Position numbers and translations under genes: made by a program. A stretch of 56,279 nucleotides of DNA, from NCBI GenBank assembly GCA_964579735.1, contig CAZOHH010000004.1:1-56279 (forward strand), written 5' to 3'. Every line of letters begins with the position of its first letter. Within the stretch, counting starts at the first letter, position 1. Of the stretch, positions 45,189-53,980 are shown piece after piece. The notes under the pieces are model-generated. The model searched no databases. It had not been told where the DNA came from and was given only the letters and a program-made list of their open reading frames with translations. This DNA is from CAILLO01 sp964579735. Lineage in GTDB: Bacteria; Bacillota; Clostridia; Saccharofermentanales; UBA5734.

Positions 45189-48100
45189 TCAGTTCCGGAA
45201 ATAGGCGGTGCCCGCCTCGAAGAGATGCTGGTCGAAATCCGCGGGGGTTGCGCCAAGATTCCTTGCAAGGTCGGGGCCGATCCGCTCGGAGTGCCCCATC
45301 TTGCCGAAGACACGGCCATCAGGGCTCGTGATGCCTTCCACGGCCTCGACGGATCCATTCAGGTTGTACGACGGGTCTCCGCTCGGTGCGCCGTGGTCGT
45401 CGACATATCGGGTCGCCACCTGTCCGTCGGCGAAGAGGGCGTCGATCTGAGCCGAGTTCGCGAAGAAACGGCCCTCTCCGTGGGAAACCGGAATCCAGTG
45501 CAGGTCACCGGGGGCGCATCGGGAGAGCCAGGGGGATCGCGTATTCTGGACAAGGGTACGGACATAACGGGAGATGTGTCGGCCGATGGTATTGAACGTC
45601 AACGTGGGGTCGGAGGAAGACAGGTCCCGGATTTCGCCGTAGGGAAGCAAGCCGAGCTTGACGAGCGCCTGGAAGCCGTTGCATATGCCGAGCACGAGCC
45701 CACCGCGTCGATTCAGAAGGTCCATGGTCGCTTCCGCCACATAGGGGTTGCGGAAGGCCGTCGCGATGAATTTCCCGGAGCCATCGGGCTCGTCTCCGCC
45801 ACTGAAGCCGCCGGGAAGCATGATCATCTGGGATTTGGAGATCCGATCCGCCATCTCGCGCATGGACTCCTCGATGTCGGCACGGCGAAGATTGCGAAGG
45901 ACCATCGAATCGGGAACGGCACCGGCACGGGTAAAAGCCCTGGCGGAGTCGTATTCACAGTTCGTGCCCGGGAAAACCGGGATGAAGACCCGTGGGCTTG
46001 GCTGACCGATGTGGAAGGCGGGTGCATGGCGTGGGGAGGGAGGCGTGACGGCGACGGGGTGCGCGGTCACCGGGACGGTGTGGGAGGCACGGGATGGGAA
46101 GACCGACTCCAGAGGAGCCTCCCATGCCGAGAGGGCTTCTGCGAGTGAAAGACGCTGTCCGTCGGCTTCGAGGACGGGTTCGGGAATCGTCGCGCCGAGG
46201 CGGAGGGCCTTCGCCGATTCAAGAAGCGCCACGACCGCGCTTGTGCTCATCGCGGACGAATCGCCGATTTCCAGGACGAGTCCGCCGTTGCCAGGAGTGA
46301 ACAAGGCGTCCGCGGAAAGCGTTCCGCCTTCCAATGGAGAAAGGAAACGGAATCCGATTTCGTTCCCGAACGCCATGCGCGCCACGGCAGCGGCGACACC
46401 GGTCGAGCGGACCGTCGCGGCTGCGATGACGGCACCGGCCGAATGGAGTCGATGGACGATGGCAAGCGCAACTCCGTATGCGTCCAGGTCGGGCACGCCG
46501 TTTCGGTCGCGGTGGACGGGGACGAGCCAGACTTCGCGGCCAGCAGCGGAAAAGGCGGCGCCCGTCGTACGGGAGGCCTTCGACAGCGCGACGGCGAAGG
46601 ACACGAGCGTGGGCGGGACGTCCATGTCCTTGAAGGACCCGGACATGCTGTCCTTGCCGCCTATCGCCGGCGTCACGAGTCGGGTCTGGGCGAAATAGGC
46701 GCCGAGCAGCGCCGCATAGGGCTTGCCCCAGCGCAGCGGATCCGTCCCGGTCTTCTCGAAGTACTCCTGGAAAGTCAGTCGTGCCTTGGAGGCATCGCCC
46801 CCCATGGCGGTGATTCGGGCGAGCGATTCGACCACCGCATAGACGGCGCCATGGAAGGGGCTGCGCTCGGCGAGGAAAGGGTCGAAGCCGTAGGCCATCA
46901 AGGTGCAGTCGTCGGTTTCGCCGGCAAGCACCGGAATCCGCGCCGCCATCCCCTCCTCGGGCGTCGATTGGCGCGCGCCGCCGAAGGGAATCAGGATGGT
47001 TCCCGCCCCGATGGTCGAATCGAAGCGCTCCGCAAGACCCTTCCGCGAGCATCCTGCGAGTCCACCCAGCACGCCGCGAAGACGATCCGGGAAACGGGAC
47101 CCTGCTGCAGCCGCATCCGGATGTACGCGGTCGAAGTATCCGGCCGCATCGGACGGAGCGGCGACCCTGACCTGGGTCGTGGAGGGGGCGCCGTTCGAGT
47201 TCAGGAACGCACGCGAGAGGTCGACGATGGTCTTGCCTCGCCAGGACATGCTCATCCGAGGGGACTCCGTCACGATCGCCACTTCGGTCGCCTCGAGGTT
47301 CTCCGAAAGGGCGGCGGCCAGGAACGGTGCGACATCTTCCGGCGCAAGCACCACGGCCATGCGCTCCTGGGACTCGGAAATGGCGAGTTCGGTTCCGGAC
47401 AGACCCTCGTACTTCTTCGGCACGAGATCCAGGTCGATGTGCAGGCCGTCGGCCAGTTCGCCTATGGCGACGGACACGCCGCCCGCACCGAAATCGTTGC
47501 ACCGTCGGATGCGGCGGGACACGTCGGGGTCGCGGAAAAGGCGCTGGATCTTGCGTTCGGTGGGGGGATTCCCCTTCTGCACCTCGCTGGCGCAGGCCGC
47601 AATGGACGTCTCGTCGTGCTCCTTCGAGGATCCCGTCGCGCCTCCGCAGCCGTCGCGTCCAGTTCGTCCGCCCAGTAGAACGATCCGGTCGCCTGGCCGC
47701 GGCTCCAGCCGGACCACGTTCGCCGCCGGCGCCGCCGCGATCACCGCGCCGATCTCCATGCGTTTCGCCACGTAGCCGGGGTGGTAGACCTCATCCACCT
47801 GCCCCGTCGCGAGGCCGATCTGATTGCCGTAGGAGCTGTACCCGGCCGCGGCACCCGTCGTGATGCGCCGTTGCGGCAGCTTCCCCGGCAGCGTCTCGTC
47901 GAAGGGCGTGCGCGGGTCTCCACTGCCTGTGACGCGCATGGCCTGGTACACGTAGGAGCGCCCGGACAACGGGTCGCGGATGGCGCCGCCGAGACACGTC
48001 GCCGCACCGCCGAACGGTTCGATTTCCGTTGGATGGTTGTGGGTCTCGTTCTTGAACATCACGAGCCATTCCTCGGGTCGGCCGTCCACCTCGACCGTTG

Positions 48101-49028
48101 CGCGCAGGCTGCACGCGTTGATCTCCTCGGATTCGTCGAGGTCGGCAAGCTTTCCTTCGCGGCGCAGTTTCTTCATGGCGATCGTGGCGAGGTCCATCAG
48201 GCACATCGGCTTTTCGTCGAGTCGACCTGCGTAGAGCCCATTTCGCACGGTCAGGTATTCATCGTGGATCCCCCGGAGGAATCGAGCGAAAGGGGCGTCT
48301 CCATCGAATCCGACGTCGAGGATGCGGGTGAGGAACGTCGTATGCCTGCAATGATCGGACCAATAGGTATCGAGTACCCGCAACTCGGTTTCGCTGGGAT
48401 CGCGGCCTTCGGCGCGGAAGTAGCCCTGGCAGAACACAAGGTCCTCGAGGGACATGGCGAAGCCCCACTCGGTGCGCATCGCGGCAAGGCCTGCCGCATC
48501 GAAGGAGAGGAACCCGACGGCCACCGGCACATCTTCCGGTTCGGGCAGTACCTGCTCCAGCGTCATGGGCTTCTCTGGAGCGGCCGGCCGACTTTCCACC
48601 GGATTCACGAGCCACCCCTCGATGCGTCGCACCCAGCCATCGTCCAGGTCTCCGTAAAGGGCGACGACGCGCGCGGTCCGCACCAGCGGCCGCTCGCCGC
48701 AGGTCAGGATCTGCACGCACTGTGCTGCCGAATCCGCCCGCTGGTCGTACTGTCCAGGCAGAGGCTCCACGGCGACCACGCCCGCCGCGTCTGTCAGGTC
48801 CACCGACTCGTCGAACACCTCGTCGACCATCGGCTCGGAAAAGACGAGCCCGCGGGCCTTCAGGAACTCTTCGTCGGAAAGTCCCGAGACATCATAGCGG
48901 TTCAATACCCGCACGTGCCTCAGTTCTTTCGCTCCCAGCCCATCCCGCAGGTCGTGCAGCAGGCCACCGGCCTCCACGTCGAACCCGGGACGCTTCTCCA
49001 CGAACAGTCTCCGCACCGTCGGACCCAT
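45189..49028 (-). CDS. purL: Phosphoribosylformylglycinamidine synthase, large single-chain form
   Basis: FGAM synthase converts FGAR and glutamine to FGAM in purine synthesis. The 1279 residues combine a linker domain, two AIRS-like ATP domains (WSDHCRHTTF, NHPTEIEPFGGAAT, GGRTGRDGCGGATG) and a C-terminal glutaminase. That glutaminase has its nucleophile in LVLGICNGFQAL and the His/Glu pair in WIPVSHGEGRF. Many Bacilli split this into PurS, PurL and PurQ; the single chain is usual in Clostridia. ATG 49028 has GGGAGG five bases upstream; the longer frame runs into an intergenic hairpin. No other pur gene is in the window. Confidence 0.96.
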   Translation of the reverse strand: MGPTVRRLFVEKRPGFDVEAGGLLHDLRDGLGAKELRHVRVLNRYDVSGLSDEEFLKARGLVFSEPMVDEVFDESVDLTDAAGVVAVEPLPGQYDQRADSAAQCVQILTCGERPLVRTARVVALYGDLDDGWVRRIEGWLVNPVESRPAAPEKPMTLEQVLPEPEDVPVAVGFLSFDAAGLAAMRTEWGFAMSLEDLVFCQGYFRAEGRDPSETELRVLDTYWSDHCRHTTFLTRILDVGFDGDAPFARFLRGIHDEYLTVRNGLYAGRLDEKPMCLMDLATIAMKKLRREGKLADLDESEEINACSLRATVEVDGRPEEWLVMFKNETHNHPTEIEPFGGAATCLGGAIRDPLSGRSYVYQAMRVTGSGDPRTPFDETLPGKLPQRRITTGAAAGYSSYGNQIGLATGQVDEVYHPGYVAKRMEIGAVIAAAPAANVVRLEPRPGDRIVLLGGRTGRDGCGGATGSSKEHDETSIAACASEVQKGNPPTERKIQRLFRDPDVSRRIRRCNDFGAGGVSVAIGELADGLHIDLDLVPKKYEGLSGTELAISESQERMAVVLAPEDVAPFLAAALSENLEATEVAIVTESPRMSMSWRGKTIVDLSRAFLNSNGAPSTTQVRVAAPSDAAGYFDRVHPDAAAAGSRFPDRLRGVLGGLAGCSRKGLAERFDSTIGAGTILIPFGGARQSTPEEGMAARIPVLAGETDDCTLMAYGFDPFLAERSPFHGAVYAVVESLARITAMGGDASKARLTFQEYFEKTGTDPLRWGKPYAALLGAYFAQTRLVTPAIGGKDSMSGSFKDMDVPPTLVSFAVALSKASRTTGAAFSAAGREVWLVPVHRDRNGVPDLDAYGVALAIVHRLHSAGAVIAAATVRSTGVAAAVARMAFGNEIGFRFLSPLEGGTLSADALFTPGNGGLVLEIGDSSAMSTSAVVALLESAKALRLGATIPEPVLEADGQRLSLAEALSAWEAPLESVFPSRASHTVPVTAHPVAVTPPSPRHAPAFHIGQPSPRVFIPVFPGTNCEYDSARAFTRAGAVPDSMVLRNLRRADIEESMREMADRISKSQMIMLPGGFSGGDEPDGSGKFIATAFRNPYVAEATMDLLNRRGGLVLGICNGFQALVKLGLLPYGEIRDLSSSDPTLTFNTIGRHISRYVRTLVQNTRSPWLSRCAPGDLHWIPVSHGEGRFFANSAQIDALFADGQVATRYVDDHGAPSGDPSYNLNGSVEAVEGITSPDGRVFGKMGHSERIGPDLARNLGATPADFDQHLFEAGTAYFRN

Positions 49029-49044
49029 TTCAACCTCCCATAAA

Positions 49045-49076
49045 GCGGATGCGCGGGCTTTGCCCCGCGCATCCGC
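49045..49076 (-). terminator. 13-bp GC-rich hairpin between htpG and purL
   Basis: GCGGATGCGCGGG and CCCGCGCATCCGC pair perfectly around a six-base loop. It lies 10 bases after the htpG stop. On the minus strand it is followed by TTTATGG, a short T-run. It may terminate or attenuate transcription into purL, since no separate purL promoter is visible. Confidence 0.6.
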
Positions 49077-49086
49077 CATTCTTTGC

Positions 49087-51015
49087 CTATTCCTGCCCGA
49101 GACCCTCCGCGGCCTTTTCGAGCATCCGCACGCTGCGCTCGAGGAACGCATGCATGGCCTCGGCCGACAGCGACCCGTGTCCGAGCCGCGCGAGATCGTA
49201 GAGGTGCATCGCGACCTCGCTGGCCTCTTCTAGATGCTCCGGCGTCGATGTGAGCGTCTCCAGACGCTTCACAAGGGAGCTCTCGTGGTTCAGCACGAGC
49301 TGGCGCTCCAGTGGGAACAGTTCGTCGATCTTTCCATCTTCGAACGGGTCCTGCGCGTCATCCGCTCCGTCGGCACCCTCGACGCCGCCTGCCGCAGCGG
49401 CGTCCTTCTTCGCCTTTGCGGAAGACCTCCGTCTCTGCTGTTCGAACTGCTTGCGCATCTCCTGCATCCGCCTCGACTGCTCGGACTCCGAAAGCATGGC
49501 GGGCAGGCCATCGGTCCCGAGAGAACGCACCTGGACGTCCAGTTTCGCATCTCCCGATGCATCGCGGAAAAGTTTGGAAAGGCGGTCGACCGTCTCCTTC
49601 GAAGCGGCTTCGCCGGTCAGCTCGGAATCGATGCGCTGGAAATGAACCTTGCCTTGCTTGTACTCGAGGAAACTCATGAAGGAGTTGTCCAGTTCGTGGT
49701 CCATCACCACGACGCCGATGCCGCGCGAAGCGGCCATCTTCAGGTAGCTCCCCTGCTTCGCCGCGTCCACGGTGTACCAGACCTTGTCCGGCGCCTTCTC
49801 CTTGTTGTCCTCGAGATAGGCCGCAAGCGTCGTGAACCCACCTTCGGTCCTCTTGAACAGCAAGGCGTCCTTCATGCGGTCATAGAACTTTTCCTCCCTG
49901 AGGCAGCCGTATTTCACGAAGGGGCCGATGTCTGGCCAGAACCCCTCGTATTCGGACCGGGACGACTCGAACAACGTCGTCAGCTTGTCGGACACCTTGC
50001 GGATGATGTGGGCGGAAAGCTTCTGGACATAGCCGTCGTTCTGCAGGAAGCTTCGCGACACGTTGAGCGGCAGGTCCGGGCAATCGATGCAGCCCTTGAG
50101 GAGAAACAGGAATTCGGGAATCACTTCCTTGATGTTGTCGGCGACGAACACCTGGTTGTAGTAGAGCTTGATTCGGCCATCCAGCGTTTCGTAGACATTC
50201 TCCTGCTGCGGGAAATACAGGATGCCTTTGAGGCTGAAGGGGTAGTCCATGTTGAGGTGGATCCAGAACAGCGGTTCGCGGTAGTCCGAGAACGCCTTGC
50301 GGTAGAATTCGCGATACTCCTCGTCCGTGCAGTCCTTGGGGTTCTTCAGCCAAAGCGGCGCCGTATCGTTCACTGGCGAATCGGCGTTGTCCAGGTGGAT
50401 CGGGTACGGCATGAAGGCGCAGTACTTCTCCAGAACGGAGCGGGCCTTGCCCGGCTCGAGCAGGGACTTCCCGTCCTCGGACAGGAAGAGCGTCACCGTG
50501 GTTCCGCGCTCGGTGCGGTCCGATGCCCCGAGTTCGTATTCGGTGCCGTTCTCGCTCTCCCAGCTCACCGCCTCGGCACCGGCCTCGAAGGACAGCGTGT
50601 CGATGCGGACCTTGTCGGAGACCATGAAGGCCGAGTAGAAGCCGAGGCCGAAGTGCCCTATGATGCCGGCGCTGTCGGCCGTGGAATCCTTGTATTTCTC
50701 GACGAAATCCACGGCGCCGGAAAATGCGATCTGGTTGATGTACTTCCGGACCTCGTCGGCCGTCATGCCGATGCCGTTGTCCGAAATGGAGAGCGTCCCC
50801 TTCTCCTTGTCCTCGATGACATCGATGCGCCAAGCGGTCCCTTCGGGAACCTCCGCTTCACCCAGCGTCGAGATTCGCTTCATCTTGCTCAGCGCATCGG
50901 CGGCGTTGGAAACGAGTTCGCGGAGAAAGATGTCGTGGTCCGAGTACAGCCATTTCCGGATGATGGGAAAGATGTTCTCGGTGCGGACGGATACATTGCC
51001 CTTTTCCTGGATCAT
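49087..51015 (-). CDS. htpG: Molecular chaperone HtpG (Hsp90)
   Basis: A 642-residue bacterial Hsp90. The N-terminal ATPase domain shows FLRELVSNAADALSKMK, ISDNGIGMT and GHFGLGFYSAFMVSD. The middle domain has PLNVSRSFLQND with the catalytic arginine, and the C-terminal dimerisation domain follows. An Ala/Gly/Asp-rich insert of about 30 residues (KAKKDAAAAGG onward) lies in the C-terminal part and is unusual for HtpG. ATG has AGGAGG ten bases upstream and overlaps the stop of the class IV aminotransferase gene (ATGA). Confidence 0.96.
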   Translation of the reverse strand: MIQEKGNVSVRTENIFPIIRKWLYSDHDIFLRELVSNAADALSKMKRISTLGEAEVPEGTAWRIDVIEDKEKGTLSISDNGIGMTADEVRKYINQIAFSGAVDFVEKYKDSTADSAGIIGHFGLGFYSAFMVSDKVRIDTLSFEAGAEAVSWESENGTEYELGASDRTERGTTVTLFLSEDGKSLLEPGKARSVLEKYCAFMPYPIHLDNADSPVNDTAPLWLKNPKDCTDEEYREFYRKAFSDYREPLFWIHLNMDYPFSLKGILYFPQQENVYETLDGRIKLYYNQVFVADNIKEVIPEFLFLLKGCIDCPDLPLNVSRSFLQNDGYVQKLSAHIIRKVSDKLTTLFESSRSEYEGFWPDIGPFVKYGCLREEKFYDRMKDALLFKRTEGGFTTLAAYLEDNKEKAPDKVWYTVDAAKQGSYLKMAASRGIGVVVMDHELDNSFMSFLEYKQGKVHFQRIDSELTGEAASKETVDRLSKLFRDASGDAKLDVQVRSLGTDGLPAMLSESEQSRRMQEMRKQFEQQRRRSSAKAKKDAAAAGGVEGADGADDAQDPFEDGKIDELFPLERQLVLNHESSLVKRLETLTSTPEHLEEASEVAMHLYDLARLGHGSLSAEAMHAFLERSVRMLEKAAEGLGQE

Positions 51016-51884
51016 GGGATGAGACCTCCTCTATGCTCTTGGATGTATTCATGGACAAGACGGTCATATTCCGTCCGAATCCGTGCAATTGAATCTTCCT
51101 GGGTCGAATCGAGCGCGGCTTCCTCGACCGAGGAGACCGGCAGGACGCCGATCGACGTCCCCGTCAGGAAGATGGACTTGTACAGGCCTGAGATCACGTC
51201 GACCGCTGCGACCGACTCGAAGTGGACGGCAAGACCCACTCTGCGCACGGCTTCGAGAACGTGGCGGCGCGTCACGCCGAGCAGGATGTCGGCATCCGGC
51301 GCGGTGCGAAGGGTCTTCGTCCTATGATCGAGGAAGAAGACATTCGAACGGCTTCCTTCCGTGACCTTCCCGGACGAGGAGACCAGCAACGTCTCGAAAT
51401 ACCGCCCGAAGGGACCCTCCTGGGAAAGCTTCTCCGCTACGGCGATCTTGAAGTCCGAACGGACGGCTTTCTGGCCGGGAAGAATCCGATCCCACGCCAT
51501 CGTCCCGACTGGAACACCGCTCGAGTAGGTTTCCTCCGGAGGATAGAAGTGGCGTCGACGATGCAGCACGCGGCCGGTTTCCGTCACCACGATGCGCAGG
51601 TTCCCGTCGGTAAGCGACAATGCCGCAAGCAGCGCACCCGCCTCGCGGGCGAGCGACTTCGGGTCGACGGGGGGAAGCCCGGCGGAAGCAAGGGAGGTGG
51701 TCAGACGAGCCTGGTGGTCTTCCCAGAAGAGAGGAACGCCGTCCATGACCCGGACGACCTCGTAGACCGCCTCCTCCTCGACCGGGGATAGCAGCGACAA
51801 GCCGGCTAGGCCCTGGGATTCGACGATCGTGCCGTTGACGGAAACGAAGCGTCCGATGTTCTCCTCGAGCAGCGGGTAGGCCAA
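51012..51884 (-). CDS. Class IV aminotransferase (branched-chain/D-amino acid/ADC lyase-like)
   Basis: A 290-residue PLP-dependent enzyme of fold type IV. The signature is LVSSSGKVTEGSRSNVFFLD, followed by LLGVTRRHVLEAVRRVG and LTGTSIGVLPVSSV. The likely PLP lysine is in PGQKAVRSDFK, but the alignment there is not certain. Family members include IlvE, D-amino-acid aminotransferase and aminodeoxychorismate lyase; I cannot decide among them. The start is TTG with AAAGGAG eight bases upstream. The stop overlaps htpG, so an amino-acid enzyme, a chaperone and PurL form one unit. Confidence 0.85.
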   Translation of the reverse strand: MAYPLLEENIGRFVSVNGTIVESQGLAGLSLLSPVEEEAVYEVVRVMDGVPLFWEDHQARLTTSLASAGLPPVDPKSLAREAGALLAALSLTDGNLRIVVTETGRVLHRRRHFYPPEETYSSGVPVGTMAWDRILPGQKAVRSDFKIAVAEKLSQEGPFGRYFETLLVSSSGKVTEGSRSNVFFLDHRTKTLRTAPDADILLGVTRRHVLEAVRRVGLAVHFESVAAVDVISGLYKSIFLTGTSIGVLPVSSVEEAALDSTQEDSIARIRTEYDRLVHEYIQEHRGGLIP

Positions 51885-51917
51885 ATTGCGGCTCCTTTCT
51901 CCTTTGTGAACGCGTTG

Positions 51918-51923
51918 ATTATA
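51918..51923 (-). promoter_or_regulatory. -10 box upstream of the aminotransferase-htpG-purL unit
   Basis: A perfect TATAAT on the minus strand lies 34 bases before the TTG start. No matching -35 box is evident. The spacer to the PAS-GGDEF gene (51885-52006) otherwise holds only a small GGGC/GCCC hairpin. Confidence 0.55.
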
Positions 51924-52006
51924 GCGCAACGAGGAGAAAATGGGGAGCATGCGCAAAGCGGAAGGGCGAAGCCCCCCTCCATCACGACGCCCTGTTCCGG
52001 AAGGAT

Positions 52007-53980
52007 TCAGGACCTGCCCAGGACCTTCTCGACGAAGGTGTGGACGAGTTCGGGGTCGAATTGGGAACCGGCGCCCTTCTCGAGGACGAGGACGGCGTCC
52101 CCCTCGCTCATGGCTTTCCGATAGGAGCGCGTCGAGGTCATGGCTTCGAAGGCGTCGACGACGCCGATGATGCGGGCCTGCAGGGTGATCTCCCCACCGG
52201 AGAGACCTCGCGGATATCCGGACCCGTCCCACTGCTCGTGGTGCTCCAGGATGAATCGCGCGATTTCGGAGAACTCGCGGACGGAGCTCAGGATCCGGAA
52301 GCCCGTCTCGGGGTGCCGGCGCATCTCCCTCCACTCCTCGGTGTCCAGCCGTTCCGGTTTGTTGAGGCATTTCTCGTCGACGCCGATCTTGCCGATGTCG
52401 TGCATCAACCCGGCGATCTGCATCTGGGCGATGCCGTCCGCATCGAATCCCAGGTGCTCGGCCATGGACCTGCAGAGTTCGCCGACGCGTCGGGAATGGT
52501 TCGTCTCCTGTTCGCTCTTCTCGAACAGGGTGGTCATGACGATCTCGATGGTCCGGCTCCGGAGGCTGGTGCTTTGCGCCAGCTTGTTGCGGTACATCAG
52601 GTCCTCGGCTTCCCGGAAGACCCGGTCGACTTCGGTCGAGGAAGCGTCGCGGTAGGCGATTCCGATGGAGAGGGAGATGTGGATCCCTTCGGGCTTCTCG
52701 GCGGCCATGGCCTTCGCGACGCGGTCGATGAGCTGCTCCGCGGTCTTCTGGTCGGTATCCGGGAGGATCAGCACGAATTCGTCGCCCCCGATGCGCACGA
52801 CGATGTCGGAGCTTCTCGACTCCCTGGTCAGGATATCGCCCACGCGCCGGAGCAGGCGGTCGCCGGCCAGGTGACCGAAGGCGTCGTTGGTCAGCTTCAG
52901 CCCGTTCACGTCCGCCATGGCCAGTGCGAAGGGGCTCTCGGGATCCTTCTCATACCGGTCCATGACCTGGTCGAAATACCGGCGGTTGAAGAGCCCGGTC
53001 AGCGGGTCGTGGGTGTTCAGCCATTCGATCTCCGTCTGCCGGCGATGCCTCTCGGTATAGTCATGAAAGACGAGAACGGCGCCCAGGACCGTGCCGCCGC
53101 CGCGGACGACCGGCGAGGCGTTGCTCTCGATGTATCGGCGGGTGCCGTCGTGCGAGAGCAGCTGGCAGAGCTGGTTGTGCTCCAGGGACCGGCCCAGCGC
53201 CAGGACCTCGCGGACGGCCGAACAGCATTCCATTCCGCTGACCGCGTCGAGGACCGGGAACGCCGCTTCGATCGGACGATTCAGCATTTCCTGTTCGGAC
53301 ATCCCGATCAACGCCTCGGCCGCACGGTTCGCGAAGACGATGTTTCCGCTCAGGTCGGTCGAGAGGACCCCTTCCTCGACGGATTCCAGCGTCGTTTCCA
53401 ACAGAGCCTTCTCATTGGCCAACAGGTCCTCGGCCTGGACGCGGGCGGAGATATCGGAAACCGCAAGCTGCAGGGCGAAACCCGTTCCGCCCTTGTCCCG
53501 GGTCCTGGTGGCGGTCAGGTGGACCCAGATGGAGCCGGACCGCTGCCGGAGCATCAGCAGGTCGAGATCCTGCGCACCATCATGGACGAGCACCTGCTTG
53601 TGGAAGGCGAAATAGCGTCTTTCATGCGTCCGGTGGACGAGCTGGGAGAACGGCCGACCATGGAGGTCGCTTCGAACGATTTCCAGAATTCCTGCGGCCG
53701 TGAGGTTGCTCTCGAGGACGAGCCCCTTGTCGGAGACCGTCATATAGCCGACCGGCGCCATGTCGTACAGCTCGAAGTACCTCGCCCGGGAGGCCTCCAG
53801 CGCGAATTGGGTGCGCTTGAGCTCCTCGTTCTGCATCTCGAGCTCGATCTGGTGCACCTCGAGCTCGATCAGGGCGTGCCGGATCTCCTCGGGCGAAAGG
53901 TCCACGCCTGCCTTCTCGCGGGCCTTGCGCAGGGCGTTCGCGCGGGTCTCGGCGTCCGACCGAAGATTAGCGTCCGTCAT
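52007..53980 (-). CDS. PAS-GGDEF-HD-GYP protein (c-di-GMP turnover)
   Basis: A 657-residue cytosolic signalling protein. The N-terminus is a coiled coil (ELEVHQIELEMQNEELKRTQ). Two PAS domains follow at about 65-185 and 190-310. The GGDEF domain is at about 320-475 with an intact GGDEF (398-402) and an inhibitory I-site RSSD (389-392). A C-terminal HD-GYP domain has HDIGK (527-531) and HHEQWDGSGYP (580-590). Both halves look catalytically competent, so it could make and degrade c-di-GMP. ATG 53980 has GGAG upstream and overlaps the end of the CheR-PAS gene by 14 bases. The architecture is more familiar from Proteobacteria. Confidence 0.92.
   Translation of the reverse strand: MTDANLRSDAETRANALRKAREKAGVDLSPEEIRHALIELEVHQIELEMQNEELKRTQFALEASRARYFELYDMAPVGYMTVSDKGLVLESNLTAAGILEIVRSDLHGRPFSQLVHRTHERRYFAFHKQVLVHDGAQDLDLLMLRQRSGSIWVHLTATRTRDKGGTGFALQLAVSDISARVQAEDLLANEKALLETTLESVEEGVLSTDLSGNIVFANRAAEALIGMSEQEMLNRPIEAAFPVLDAVSGMECCSAVREVLALGRSLEHNQLCQLLSHDGTRRYIESNASPVVRGGGTVLGAVLVFHDYTERHRRQTEIEWLNTHDPLTGLFNRRYFDQVMDRYEKDPESPFALAMADVNGLKLTNDAFGHLAGDRLLRRVGDILTRESRSSDIVVRIGGDEFVLILPDTDQKTAEQLIDRVAKAMAAEKPEGIHISLSIGIAYRDASSTEVDRVFREAEDLMYRNKLAQSTSLRSRTIEIVMTTLFEKSEQETNHSRRVGELCRSMAEHLGFDADGIAQMQIAGLMHDIGKIGVDEKCLNKPERLDTEEWREMRRHPETGFRILSSVREFSEIARFILEHHEQWDGSGYPRGLSGGEITLQARIIGVVDAFEAMTSTRSYRKAMSEGDAVLVLEKGAGSQFDPELVHTFVEKVLGRS

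Noticed and set aside
51012..52370. Long minus-strand frame extending the aminotransferase to 452 residues
   Set aside because: The extension overlaps the PAS-GGDEF gene in another frame and has no aminotransferase character; the TTG at 51884 has a proper ribosome-binding site.
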